The notes below the pieces were generated by a model that ran no database searches, was not told the origin of the DNA, and was given only the letters and a program-made list of their open reading frames with translations. Position numbers and translations under genes: made by a program. Below, piece after piece: positions 49,616 to 62,535 of a stretch of 64,000 bases of DNA. This DNA comes from Panopea generosa. Its lineage: Eukaryota; Mollusca; Bivalvia; Adapedonta; Hiatellidae. The DNA is taken from contig CM055901.1 in NCBI GenBank assembly GCA_029582155.1, forward strand, positions 26,796,152 to 26,860,151, read 5' to 3'. How positions within the stretch are numbered: the first letter of the stretch is position 1; every line of letters begins with the position of its first letter.

Positions 49616-52600
49616 TACGTATTGAATAGTCATACAATGGTCAATTTTCGGTTTATTTGTCTTTAACATGAACCGTCAGTGTGTTTTTTCGGTAATTATC
49701 AAATACATAAAAAGAAACCATATTTTGATTGGAACGCATGCATCACGAGCGTCATAGTTGCATATCTTTCTCGTAAGTGCACTTCATGAATTAGGATACC
49801 ATTACTATTGGCACTTGATATATCTATTTTTTACCTTAATGGATGGTGTTTTTACAAATTCGTTCTTTCTTAACGTTAATATAAATTTTATTATATCAAA
49901 GGAAAGTGACGTAATACTTGAGGCTAGGGTTATTCACTAATTAAGACGATGTAAATGATAATGACTTTTAAAATAAATAAAACTGTTTTTGTTTCATAAA
50001 ATATAATATGAAGTATTTACTGTAAACCCAGATAAATCATTTTGATTATTTTAGCAAAATTGAATATTAGCGAGATTATCATAAATTAGATATAGCATAT
50101 TTCTAACCTAAGTCCATTTTACAATAAATGGTACAAATAATAGCATTGAAAATACTGCTTGAATTCATATTTATATAAATGTATAGTTTTTAAGTCAAAA
50201 CCCCTCATGCGAATTTACTAAATTAGCTGAAAAAGTAAAAATGTTTTTTCTTGAGTTATTTAAGTTAACCTGCCCTGAGGATCGTTGTTGATTGGCTTAT
50301 TGTCATTTTGTGTGTTCTTGTGAATATATCCCCCATTTTTCTTCGGAATACCTGCGCTATAACTATTCTTTAATGAAAGTATACAACACACTGTACTTAT
50401 TATGTTGTCCAAAACATGTTGAACCCTGAATCCCTACATCTACCCCCTCATACTGTTGTTGATACTTTATGTTGCGGACGTCTTATAGTTGTATTTTCTT
50501 TTATTTATGTGCTACATGAGTAAAATATGAAAAAAAAATCACAAATGGAAAGTAAGGGAAATTACTGTGTAGCAATAGGTGATATATGTAGTCGCAACGC
50601 AACATCGGGTGTTACATATTGTGTGATATATATTGTTTACATGTACTTATGTATATGTGGGCCAGAGTCATGCTTGGTGTGCAAGCTCCTCGGCGCTGTG
50701 TGTTTCTCAGTTCTGTTCCTGCTGATTCCGCTGTAGATAGAGTCAATGTATAAGTGACAGATACATCATTCGATAATCATACATACATAACTATTAAACA
50801 TAGAAAATTAATAGATGTTCTTAAGGTTATTTTTATGTTTGACTTTAGTAACACAGTTCATTTAATTAGTGAATTTCTCATATTTGCTGTATTTATAATC
50901 TAGTCATTACAGGCCACGCAAATGTCTCCATCATCATTTAGACAAATGACAAAAAATAATTACCTATGATCATTCGAAAAGTTAAACATAACTTTACAAG
51001 CACACATGATGCATAAACATTTAAACATTTACAATCCTATCAATGTAAAATCCATTTACATAAAAGGGACAACTAATTGATAAGCATTACTTTCGTTTCC
51101 ATTGGTCATAAATAGCCTTTTAATTTTCTGACCTTTTTTTCGGATAGGGATTTCCTTTTTTTTGCTTTAGCAAAATACGTCAGTTCACACATCTTGCTAC
51201 CGAATAACCAATCGATTGACGTGACCACTATCAGCAAATTAAACATTTTCTGCCATACATCATTAAGTAATTTAAAGTTATAGCAAGATTTGGCATAAGT
51301 CCGTGAATTAATTAGCGCAGAGACAAGTGTCCCCTGTCTGTCTCTCCAGAGAAGTTATTAAACATAAATGATTTCCCAAACTACATTTACAGAAGGTTGA
51401 TTGCTCCGTCAAAGTTACACTACATGTCCTTCTTAAACAATCCAAATAATGTTTCCGCCACTGGCCTTGTCTGACTTTCATAAAGACCGTTTGACCATGT
51501 AATCTCGTTATACAAAATGGTAGTTAACGTCATATTCGCATAACCACCTACTGACAAAGTAAATAAAATAATATATATGCCGTAACATTTGTTTGTTATT
51601 ACCGCGTTGCTGTCTTGAACGTGGTCTGCATGTACATTTTCTACCCATTGTTCGGTACCATCGGCATCGTCCATTATACAAATTATACCACTAATCATTC
51701 ACTAATCAAATTTATTTCATACTCTTTATTGCTGTTTGCCAATATTCTTTTAATTAACATTAATATATTTTCAGCATATCGTCCATAAACAGTGACAAGG
51801 AATAAGTCTACTGAATTAATGTTATATATACATTTATGGAATGGAGCAAATACGTTCGCAGTTTTAAATTTCTTCATTTCTAACACTGCTTCAAAGTTTA
51901 CGTTTTCAGTAAAACAATGGCATGTTAGTTGGTAAATACAATTATTCAATGAAGGGCTACTTTTTATAACAAAGCTCAAAATTTTTGTCTCAATTTTTAT
52001 ATATTCAAATTCAAAATTGCAAACAATAACAAAATGAAATCTAAAGTTGATTTAAAACACAAAAAGGTTATAAAACACACAAATTGAAAGCATTTAAATA
52101 AGCGCATTGTCATTTGTAATGCCACTGATAACGATTAGAAAATACGCAAGTGGACACTACTCCGGATATGACGTCAGCTTTATATTGTGTGTGCGCATGT
52201 GCAGTATTATATCCAAGAATCTGTTGGCGATGTTATTATGTGTTATCCAAGTTTGCATCTTCGATGTTTCATGTACCATGTGTCGATAATATGTGTACTT
52301 TGTCAAACTATGTTTGTTCGGGTGCTGTTTGAACAATATCTTGAGATACAACAGTGTGTTTTGTTGATATAATCACGTTTAGAATTATCTTCAGCCCAAT
52401 TGAAAAATGAGGAAATTAACGCTTGTTTATGCTTGCTAACTCTGGCTGTATGTAATTGTACACACTATGGTTCGAATTAACATTGTTCTTACCACCGACT
52501 TATTGCAAGTGTTATATATCATTAATCGTGTTGAGCCTTTCTACAAATGGATAGAATCTTAGCATGGCAAATAATGGTCATATCTGTTTACAAACTGTTT

Positions 52601-52830
52601 CCTGTGATTTAAATGGATGGTTGGGTTGGTTTTGCCTTATTGTCTTTATCGGTGTTGGTAAGTTACATGTGTTAGACAGAGTTGCGTTTCGGTATCCCAT
52701 CTTTTCCTGGATACTTGTGACAAATAATAATAACATAATAGTTAAAATCAACAGCTTAAACAGATATCTGCTTGCAGAGAAAGGATTTTAGTTTTGACTC
52801 ATATAGGTTTACCCATTTTATTTCATTTCA
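49616..52830. other. Intron 1, 3' part
   Basis: No exon supported. A minus-strand open frame of 92 codons (51420-51698) has one hydrophobic stretch (CYGIYIILFTLSVGGYANMT) but no recognised family; it is most likely chance. Several overlapping + frames at 52107-52372 are also not recognised. Confidence 0.45.
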
Positions 52831-52838
52831 TTTTGCAG

Positions 52839-53972
52839 GTCGTGGCAATAGTATCCATACTCTTCATCGTATTATCCACAATAGCACTGACTTTAAATAC
52901 AATGTCTGCCTTTCAAGAACCAAAACCAACGTCAGCACAAAGCAATGAAAATTCACCGCCCGGTCAAAAAGCTGGTGGTAAAAAAGACACATCTAATGAC
53001 AATCCAGATTTGGCAATAGTAGAAGCCGTGTGTATAGGATGGTTTACATTAGAATATTTAGCAAGGTTTTGGGCATCGCCAAATAAATGGAAATTTTTTA
53101 AAGCACCGTTAAATATAATTGACTTATTAGCTATCCTGCCATATTTTATATCACTATGTCTTACAGAAACTAATGAGAACACCACAGAACAATTTCAAAA
53201 TGTAAGACGAGTTGTGCAAATATTTAGAATTATGCGAATTTTGAGAATTTTAAAATTAGCCAGACATTCTACAGGCTTGCAGTCACTAGGGTACACTCTT
53301 CAACGTAGTTACAAGGAACTAGGATTGTTGTTGATGTTTTTAGCTATTACTATTTTATTGTTTTCAAGTCTCGCCTACTTCGCGGAAAAGGACGAGGATG
53401 GTACAAAATTTACAAGTATTCCTGAAACGTTTTGGTGGGCGGCCATTACAATGACCACTGTGGGTTATGGTGATATATTTCCAACAACAGTGGTGGGCAA
53501 GATAGTAGGTAGTGTGTGTTGTATATGCGGAGTATTAGTTATCGCGTTACCTATTCCCATCATAGTGAATAATTTTGCAGAGTTCTATAAAGATCAAATG
53601 CGTCGCGAAAAAGCTTTGAAAAGGCGCGATGCATTAGAAAGAGCGAAAAGAACCGGTAGCATTGTATCTTTTCATTCTTTTAACCTTCGTGATGCGTTTG
53701 CAAGAAGCGTTGATCTTATGGAAGTCAACGTGTCCGGACAAAGAAATGGTTATGATGACGGAAGTGTTGATAGTAAAAACACTAGTCCGCCTCTTTGTGT
53801 AATGAAAGTTAATAATGATGGATCAAAAAGCACAACTTCTGGAAACGGGAGTTGTGAGTCTAAAAGTCTACCAGGATTGGCAAATCCCAGTGCTGCAAAC
53901 CTAATTGATGCTGACGAGGAGTCTCTTCGACGGATGACGTCATCTCAACCTGAATTGAATGCAAATGTTGAG
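52839..53972 (+). CDS. Shab: Shab exon 2: S1-S6 channel core and proximal C-tail
   Basis: Encodes residues 271-648. The acceptor TTTTGCAG lies at 52831-52838 and the donor GAG|GTAAAT at 53972/53973. Segments: S1 about 270-290; S2 326-348; S3 358-378; S4 391-413 with arginines or lysine at 393, 394, 400, 403, 406, 409 and 412; S5 428-451; pore helix 464-476; selectivity filter TVGYGD 477-482; S6 488-515 with the PIP gate bend (508-510). The conserved Kv2 post-S6 region follows ([15 protein letters not shown], then [15 protein letters not shown], then [12 protein letters not shown]). The S1-S2 loop is longer than in Kv2.1 from memory and rich in Lys, Gln, Ser and Pro. N384-T-T in the S3-S4 loop is an extracellular N-glycosylation sequon. 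All key channel residues are present, so this should be a functional K+ pore in the plasma membrane. Confidence 0.98.
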
Positions 53973-55917
53973 GTAAATAAATACGTTGTACATTGCATGT
54001 TGGTTTATTGTACCTTTTACACTTAATTTAGCTATGGATTATTGGATTTAAGCGCATTTTGTAAGTTTTTAATTAACACAAATTAATCAGCTTATTTGCA
54101 CGACTCTGTTTCTAATTAGTCTTTTAGCACTTACTGTAAATGTTATTTATCAATAGTCATACTGGGCTTTTGTGTTGAACAAACAAGGTTCCTCCACATT
54201 GTGATTTCAAATTTACAATTTCGTCTAAAATAACTGTTTGAGGTGTTTATATTGAGACAAAATAAATTGTAACTCATAACGTAACATGTAAATATTACAT
54301 TTCTAATGTTTTAATATTGATCTGAAGAAAGCAGTTTGTATAGTTATAATATTCTTACGTAAGTATAAAAGAAATACTGACAAAACATAATTTATTAGAA
54401 GTAAAGCAATAGTAAATATGTCCAAACGAGAAAATTTATTTTTGATAAAAAAACTATCAGTAGGAGGTTTCGCCAAAATATAACAGTAATCTATTTTTAA
54501 TTTTCAAGATTCCAACTTAAAATTACTATTAATATACCCTATTTGCATATGAAAGACTCAATCAGAAACATATATATTGTTTGTTCTAAATTAGAAAAAA
54601 TGTAAAACAACAAACATTTTGAATTCTTCTTTGCTTTTGGAATTTCTCTTTACTTGAATATTTAAAGAATATTTGTTTAACGACAGTGCACGTGTAAAAC
54701 TTGCATTTCAAGTACTATTGGCAACATGTTACAGCGTGAAAAACTCGTTTACCAATAACGTCTACTTTGTTTACCCTGATCGATTCTATTTATGGACGAT
54801 CGTGATATTTAGTCAGATTGGTGAATTTTACCTGTGGTAAATCATGACAGAAAGCATTCCATTCAATTATATATCGTCAACTTATATCTAGCTATTGATT
54901 CTGAAGCATTTCATTTTCAAACAAGCAAATATTATTACATGTTCCAAGCCATAACAGTAAAGAAAGAACTGAACAAACGCTCTTGACAAAAGCTTAAATA
55001 TAATACAAAATAACATAGAATTTTCGTTATTGGTTTAAAAAATAATTTAAATATATAACATATGTTTATTGGGAGATTCAGGTTTTGTAAACAATTCGAT
55101 AATTATATTTACTAGAAATGTTATAGTACTTGAGAAAAATAGTGGTGTAACATAAGTAGTTTAGTATTTTAGGCATTTAGTTCAGCCAAAGGTTATTAAA
55201 ATAAATTATCGAAATATGTATACGTTTGTGTGATTACATTTCACTGAAACTAATCCGTAGCATAACACGATAACAGGAGAAAATGTACTAAGATTGAGCA
55301 AGCAACTTCTATTTAAATCAATAAACTTGATTGTAACAGTGGAACAGTGTAACAGTGTGCCCATGCTTGCGGAAAATTGTGAGATAAACGATTTTACTAT
55401 CATTGCATTTATGAAAAGCACATGTAAAAGAAACTCTAATTCAATGTTTAAGTTTCCTCTCAAGCATTTTTTCTCCGTTCAAAACCACATAAAACCTTCT
55501 ACGGCGACACGTTGTCGTTATTATTCATCAATACCTTTCAAAATAATGTTGCCATATTTGCAAGGTAAATTTTTGGCTGTAACTATTGCCTGAAATAAGA
55601 AAGTAATTTTCTATAAATTGGCTTAAATTTTCAATTCCAGGTAATTCAGGAGGGAGCGTTATGACTCTGACCACTCCTTTCCAACAATGGGTGTGCCCTT
55701 GTATACTTTGGCATTACAAACCCAGGTTTAAGCTCACGCGATTAGTGATATTAGTGCACATACTTACGTCATACGGTTTTTATTAAAGAAAGCCGAATGT
55801 TGCTTAGCAATTAACAATTAGACGTTCGTGTTAGAAATTGTACATAACTGCATAACTTCCAAATGCACGAAACGCATGTTTTACCACATTTAGCACATTT
55901 GATATATCCACCCACAG
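53973..55917 (+). other. Shab intron 2 (1,945 bp)
   Basis: Bounded by GTAAAT and a CCACCCACAG acceptor; phase 0. The interior is AT-rich with no clear repeat. Short open frames on both strands at 55206-55593 overlap each other and show no recognisable protein, so they are treated as chance. A second AG (55922-55923, GGGCCAG) could serve as an alternative acceptor two codons downstream; the first AG is preferred on the pyrimidine and cytosine run before it. Confidence 0.88.
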
Positions 55918-56691
55918 GGCCAGTATACAACTGTACAAGGCACGCCACCTAGTGTATCGGGAAAGCCATGCATAGAACTGAGGCATCTTGCACGCCAATA
56001 TAGTACCACAAGCAGTAGCGACACCTATACTTCTTGCATGACGCACCTACCTACAAGCCCGTCTGTAAAGGGACATAACTTTCAATCTCAAATGGATACT
56101 CCAATTCGAAACAATTTATATGTAAATCCGCTCGGGGACTCTCAGAGTTTTTCAAGTTTGCCATGTAATAACTTTGTCAATACAGATAGTGCTTCCAAAG
56201 ACGGACCAAGTGCAGATTTTGGTTCTGAGTATAATTGTTCTGATAAAATTTGTGATTCGGATAATGTTTTTTCGGGACAAATAATTCAAAATTTGGACAC
56301 TGGTATTACCGCAACTTGGCAACGCTTTAATTCTCCACCTCCGTTACAGGGTGAGCACCGTTACCATGACAACCATGGTAATAATGTAACTAGACTCAAC
56401 CAATCAAGTGATAGAAGCCATGGTGGGAGTTTAAAACGCCACCGGTCCGAAACTGGACCGCATGAGAGACATCTCCATTTTGGTGAGGTGATGGAGCGAA
56501 CATTCTCTTCCACAGACAATATTCATGATATGCAAGGGTTTCCAAAACCCAAATTAAAATTCCGAAAAGCTGTATCTCTTGCTAGTAAATTGCATGGGAG
56601 CCCATCTACCGGGAAGAAGCTTGCCAACTACCACCTGATTGCCAACCCAAAATCAGGTAGGAACTTTACCAATACTAATTATTTAACTTAA
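55918..56691 (+). CDS. Shab: Shab exon 3: distal C-terminal tail
   Basis: Acceptor CCCACAG ends at 55917; the reading frame (GQYTTVQGTPPSVSG) continues exon 2 in phase 0 and stays open for 257 codons to TAA at 56689-56691. The frame is open upstream of the first ATG (56038), which shows that the exon starts before it. Residues 676-690 (QYSTTSSSDTYTSCM) match the spacing of the Kv2 proximal restriction and clustering motif: S681, T684, Y685, S687, C688. The rest is hydrophilic, rich in Ser, Asn and His, with basic patches (KPKLKFRKAVSLASKLHG, about 843-860). A consensus donor CAG|GTAGGA at 56656/56657, phase 1, offers an alternative in which the last 11 codons are replaced by another exon. Codon content and position support coding; the exact end is uncertain. 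Confidence 0.88.
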   Translation, partial: GQYTTVQGTPPSVSGKPCIELRHLARQYSTTSSSDTYTSCMTHLPTSPSVKGHNFQSQMDTPIRNNLYVNPLGDSQSFSSLPCNNFVNTDSASKDGPSADFGSEYNCSDKICDSDNVFSGQIIQNLDTGITATWQRFNSPPPLQGEHRYHDNHGNNVTRLNQSSDRSHGGSLKRHRSETGPHERHLHFGEVMERTFSSTDNIHDMQGFPKPKLKFRKAVSLASKLHGSPSTGKKLANYHLIANPKSGRNFTNTNYLT

Positions 56692-59173
56692 CTCGCATTT
56701 GTATGGAATATAATAGCTTGTAATTATACTAACAATATACTTATATAATTAAACAAAGTTGGGGTTTTGTTGACGAATAACCTGAACAACTAATTATTAG
56801 TTATAATACAGATAATTATTTTGCATACGGACATGGTATTTTTTATTTAGCCGTCATCAGTAGCATTTGCTCAGATCAGCCTGTAAGTATATATTTAGGA
56901 AGAATAGCCATGCAAGTTCTTTTCAGAAACTGGAGAAAGGAAATACATTTTATAAATAACCAAACTTTCGGTTAATTATACATATACGCGTGCCTATGAA
57001 TTAGATTAAAAATATTGTATTTCCAATGCAAAAGGTTTACAGGTGTAGAACTGACTAAAATATTATATAATCGCAAACAAATAAAGAATTAAAAAAATCA
57101 CTTATTCGTCGTCTGATATGCGAATTGGCGGTGACCTTGGAAAAAAAGCTTATTGAATAAGAAATAAAATATCAAATAAAACAGTTTAAATTTTATTTGA
57201 AATTTATTTCCATTTTTAAAACTTAGTTAATTGAAATTGGTTGTCCGTATGCTTCATGCATGAACATTTGCTAGACAGTAAACATAATATCGATTTTTAT
57301 ATGCAAGTGCTGTCAAATAACTTGTTTGCATATTGAATGCTTTTCCCTTTCGACTTCTTAATAATTTCTGTCATACTTTGCATGAAATACTTAAATTTAA
57401 AATAATACTTCTAGATATTCGATTCAAAACAATTTGGAAGATTACATATAATTCTTTATTCAACACTCGAAATATTGACGTCATATGTTACTAAGTATTG
57501 TTCTCAAAACCCCTTTCAACACTTTTACCATTGTAAATATATTGTGCCGTTCTCACAAATGCATATCGATACATGCTATAATTATAATATCTTTATAAAT
57601 TCCTGTTCCAATTAAATACCCTAATTTGCGATTAATTGTAAAAAGAATCGTTTCTTTTTATGTCAGTTTATATAATCTATTTTATAGAGATTACTCTATG
57701 CATTGTTTTAATCTTTACTTTAGAAATAAAGAGGAGAGGGATTTGTCTCTTTTTTTGTGATTTGAACTGGTCAATGTTCTTACAAAGTTCCATTGGCAAA
57801 AAAAATGTGGCGCATTTCAAAAATAATTATGAAAATACATATCGCTTATTCAATTATAGCAGTTAATATATGACGTTTTGCTTCGACAATAATATTGTTA
57901 TTATAACGTATTGCTGACACAGTTATGATACAAACATTACATTTAGCCACTATCGTTAAGCATAATAAGATTTCGAATCTGTAGCACTATTATGACGTGA
58001 ACATGACGTGTGAATAAGGACATGTACTATGTAAGCTATCACGTACCTCTTATAAAGATGCAGTTACACCAGTTATAATTTATTCATGTACCTACTACAT
58101 CACTTCCATTGCAGATGAAACGTTTTTGCTGAACTGAACCAATGGTCGACTTAGTTTTGAATTATGGAATAAAACAGGTGGCTAAGTAATTGGTGTGACC
58201 CCACGTGAAACATATCGTTTGTTGAAACTTAGAAATAGAAGCATATTGTGATTGTACGATCAGTTATTAATACAAGTATAAACAAAATGAAATACAATGT
58301 AAATAATTCATTCTACTGTATATACATTATTTATAAACCAAAATATAAAAATATATAGAACTGTGCATACACAAATTATTAATTTGTTCAGAAAGTCTAC
58401 GTTTTATTTGGGAAAAATGAATCAATACCAATATTTGTATTTTTATTATGCTCGCAAGTTTAATTGATGGCATCCTACAAAAAAGTCGAGTTTCAGCAAA
58501 CGATGAATTGTTGATTCAAAGTTGACAAAGTGTTTGTCCTCCATTCCGCTTTTGGTTGCTTTCTAAACACTTTTGCTTTTGGTATGCTACTGATGATAGT
58601 AATGCTTGGCTGGCGAGTATATCCCTAACAGTAACTGGAGAGTATATCTATTGTAAGTTTTCTCTGTGGTCACACCAGCAACTTACCTCCTATAAGACAT
58701 GTATGTCGAATTTATGTCCAAGGTGGCACCATGCAGTCGTATGTTATTATCTCAGTTAAATTTACAATGATATAAAAACTTTCTTCATATGTGTTATAAA
58801 TTTAATGTTTTATGCTTGCAACTTTTGATGTTAAGATGTGTCACGTATATACACGTATATAAATTAATTCTATTGAATTTTACAAAAATCGTATTTAAAG
58901 GTTTACCATTTTATTAAGTAATGCATGATGTTAACTAAATCTAAACAATGTCTAAACATTTAACTTTTGTTACTCTAAATCCGATTTCATATATCTTTTT
59001 TTTTTTTTGAAATTTAATCCTCTAAAAAATAAATTTATAAACACTCAATAAAGAAACAGCCTTAACCGATCGGTATCAAATTAATATAGCAGGCGATTGT
59101 AGAAATAGCATCCTCACAAAATGATTTTGATATAGAGCGTGAATGGAATTGCACGTCATTTGTTAATAGGTTA
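56657..59173. other. Downstream of Shab exon 3: intron or 3' flank
   Basis: Very AT-rich. If the readthrough end is used, this holds the 3' UTR, and AATAAA near 57078 could be its polyadenylation signal. No further exon recognised. Confidence 0.5.
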
Positions 59174-59370
59174 CCTGGGGTCGTATTCATCGACCATTCT
59201 TAAGAATATTCTTAGACTTGAACTTGGAAATCCAAATTTCAACATTAGATATCTAGTTTACCACGACATATATAATAATTATAAGAGTTTACCTGAATTT
59301 ATATAAGGTCTCTGCACGCTTTCCAAGTCTTAGAACATTATTGAGAATGGTTGGTGAATACCACCCCTGG
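59174..59370. mobile_element. 197-bp MITE-like palindromic element
   Basis: The left end CCTGGGGTCGTATTCATCGA then CCATTCTTAAGAA mirrors the right end, which reads CCAGGGGTGGTATTCACCAA then CCATTCTCAATAA on the other strand. Internal ACTTGGAAA and TTTCCAAGT also pair. No coding content. Confidence 0.75.
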
Positions 59371-62199
59371 TTTATATGACATTTTACGTGTGAATAGAAA
59401 CGATCTGGGTAGAGCCAAAGTTCTTCTCCAATTAACTAGCAAATTAGTAATGGTACTGAGACAGGGTCTTAGATTGCTCGACCACAACTGACCGGACACC
59501 TTAAAATATAACAAATGAAGAATATTGGCACTGAATTATTCTATAAAGACGGTGTTCCTATCATTTCCCCTTCCATATTCTCTCACTGCATACATCATTG
59601 ATTATAACATGTCAGAATAAAATAATGAATATTGAATTTAGATTGATATAAAGAAAAATAATAAGCGAGTGTGTTTTATAAATACCACTTTTGCTTTTTT
59701 ATCTCAATAAACTGACATTTTTAATACATAAATTCAAATTATTAGATACTTCAAGGTTTTATGTCCTGTTTGTATGTTTATGTCATGACAAGTTTTGACA
59801 AGTGTGACAAGTTTATTTCCATTATTTCCACATAGTCTGAGGCCCATGAAGACAAAAGTCACATTAATATGAATACAAATAAGGCGACACAATTGTATTA
59901 AATATACTTCCAATAACGTGATACATGTATTACCGCGAATGCCCGTATAATAACAATATCTCACTCATGCGCACTTAGAACTCCTTACCTTGGAACAGTG
60001 TGACAAATGAAATGGATTGGTGCACTAAAAATACTGTACGCCAGTAAGATTTTTTTGGAGAGCGTCAACATTTTTGGTGCCCTCGTTAAGCAAAACTAGA
60101 ATCAGTGCAACAATTCTTAAGTGTACACATTCACTGTGTATGTTGATTTGAATCTTTGATTATATTTTTCATACAGAACTGGCATAATAATATTTGAATG
60201 TATAGTTCAGTACCAGCATATTTCTTGATGACACCATTTATAGCCGTCTAAATGACCGATTCGTGGTATTATGTATACTAGGAAAAAATAAAAATGGCTG
60301 CATATCACAAACTACCACTGTTTATCATTAGTTAATCATTTTCAAAGGTATATTTACAAGAAATAACTTCATTCAGGAGAATTAAGTAATACTATAAAGC
60401 TTTAGACTCGCGGTAATACATGTAGGTATAAGCAGTATACGTTTTTTATCGATAATAAAACCGTCCAAAATTCATTATATAAGAAAACTGTTATTACACA
60501 CAGAGGTTCGACTATAGCTTTCAAATCTTCAGCTAACATTTAATAACGTTGCCAGTTTGTATACATGTTATAATATTACATACACAAAATCCCGCTGACA
60601 TTATGTTGTTCGCATTACCATAAAAATTCATCCATATATGAATTGTCATATGATATATTTTCATATCCAGTTACCTCAAATTCCCATATATAGGTCCGTA
60701 ATAGCCAATATGTACGTATACATATAAGGCGTTGACTATACTACGTGATGTTTATATATCAAAGCGGCATAACCAGCATCTTAAGACATGTATAACTGAA
60801 GATAAAATGGTTATATAATGAAACAACTTTTTTCTTAATGACAAACAATTTTTTATAAATTCTCACGGCTTTCGATGCATTTATAATAGCCGATATTTCT
60901 CTTAAAAATGAATAAATTATATTTTAAATATAAATTTACCAATCAGAAATTCTACCATGAAAATTAGCTGCTTCGTTACGGAAATTATAGCACAATGTTT
61001 GATTCAATCTTATATACTCGGCCAATTCCGTCATCCTTCAGTATTAGAACGGTCGCTAGGTATGTATCAAAACAAAAAGTTTTTTATACTTTTATAATAC
61101 TTGTTACGGATTTAGACACGGATCGACCGAGCGGTAATCCGAAGCTATATAGAAATGCTATGAAGAAATATATCAAGATCGGCAGTATGAAACCAAGTTA
61201 AAACTTGCCCAGATTTAGTCGATGATGCCCGGAAATTTCGAACGATTACCTATATAACTTAATCGTTTACGTTATTTCACGGGTCAGGTTTAATTAAAAT
61301 ATCGGCTTAAGTAGAGAGTTTAAATGCATGTTGTTTTACGATAAACAACTGTATGTTGCACCAGACAGAATCCAGATAGTCACAATTTATACTAAATATT
61401 ACAATTATACCAGATTTTTATAAATTTTTAATGACAGAAATACTTATCGCTTTAAATTACTAAAATGTATAGAATATGAACTTTTAATTTGTGAATTATA
61501 ATTGTTTATAAACACACATTTATGTGTTTATTCTTTATAGATTGCAGATATTTTTATTGTCACGGACGACCCTAGTAAGACAATAGGCCAATTTAGTATA
61601 GTTTCACTCTTTCTTAAACTAGCTTCGTGGATAAAGGAAATGGATGGTTAATACTCTGAGTTATTTAACGTGAAAATATATTACTCTACATACAAATTGA
61701 AATTAGCGCATGGGCGGGGATCGGCAAGTTGATACAATAAAATATAAAAATACTGCAATACAATTTGAATAAAGTAATACTGTAATATTATATTAGTTCA
61801 ATCTATTAAATAGTTTATACTATATATTGGCTGACTTACTTTTTTTCTTACTGATATAGTTTTGTTGAAGGTTAAGCAGAAATTGTATATGCAAGTAATA
61901 TATATGACTTGTCAAGAAAGTGAAAATAACGTTACTTAACTTGTCACTGGCACATACCTGCTCCCGCTCTGTCTCTAACTGATTTTGTTTAATGTATAAA
62001 ATCTAAAACATAACGTTGCACTGGGGTTACAAAATGAGCCATATGAGATAAATGATTAATAACTCAATCTGGACAAAGATTCGATTTCAAAGCGTATTTT
62101 GCTGCCGGTATTCATCAAAGACGATAAGATTGAGAGCGTTATTATAGCTTAACAGTCTATATTCCTGACAACCAGAAGTACATCAGAAAACCACTTTAG
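59371..62199. other. Unannotated AT-rich DNA
   Basis: No gene, RNA or repeat recognised. Small open frames (for example 60995-61201) look like chance. Confidence 0.5.
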
Positions 62200-62535
62200 G
62201 CATTCTCCAAATGTTTACTTTATGTGTCTGTGGTTGATTGCATGCTATTTCGGAGACCTTCTCAATCACCGCTATGGCGTTTCAAAACGTTACGTCAAAC
62301 TATAAAAGAAGAAAATTATTCCCCCTCAAAAAGCCATTTCCAGCAGCCTCCAATGCCACACGAGTCTATGTATTATGAGATAGTGTCTAGAACGCACGCT
62401 CGAGTGCTATCACGTGACACCATGGTTCCCCTGGAGACACACGCTAACTGTACTACAGAGATACATTTGCATAGTAAAATCACCTTAATCAAAGGAATCC
62501 TCCGTCTCTCAAACTTAGATATTACTGTAAATTGA
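62200..62535 (+). CDS. Unrecognised open frame, possible exon
   Basis: 111 codons open between TAG at 62197 and TGA at 62533, in a stretch with noticeably higher GC than its surroundings. The predicted product is hydrophilic with no signal peptide, membrane segment or known motif (for example MYYEIVSRTHARVLSRDTMV). The phase does not fit a direct continuation from the phase-1 donor of Shab exon 3: no good acceptor leaves this frame open. It could be an exon of another gene, a single small exon or chance. Confidence 0.2.
   Translation, partial: AFSKCLLYVSVVDCMLFRRPSQSPLWRFKTLRQTIKEENYSPSKSHFQQPPMPHESMYYEIVSRTHARVLSRDTMVPLETHANCTTEIHLHSKITLIKGILRLSNLDITVN

Noticed and set aside
51420..51979. 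Two adjacent minus-strand open frames with ATGA overlap, like an operon
   Set aside because: In a eukaryotic intron this overlap has no meaning; neither product is recognisable and one is strongly AT-driven.
62224..62535. Last exon of Shab
   Set aside because: The frame cannot be reached in phase from the exon 3 donor by any convincing acceptor, and no Kv2 tail similarity is apparent.
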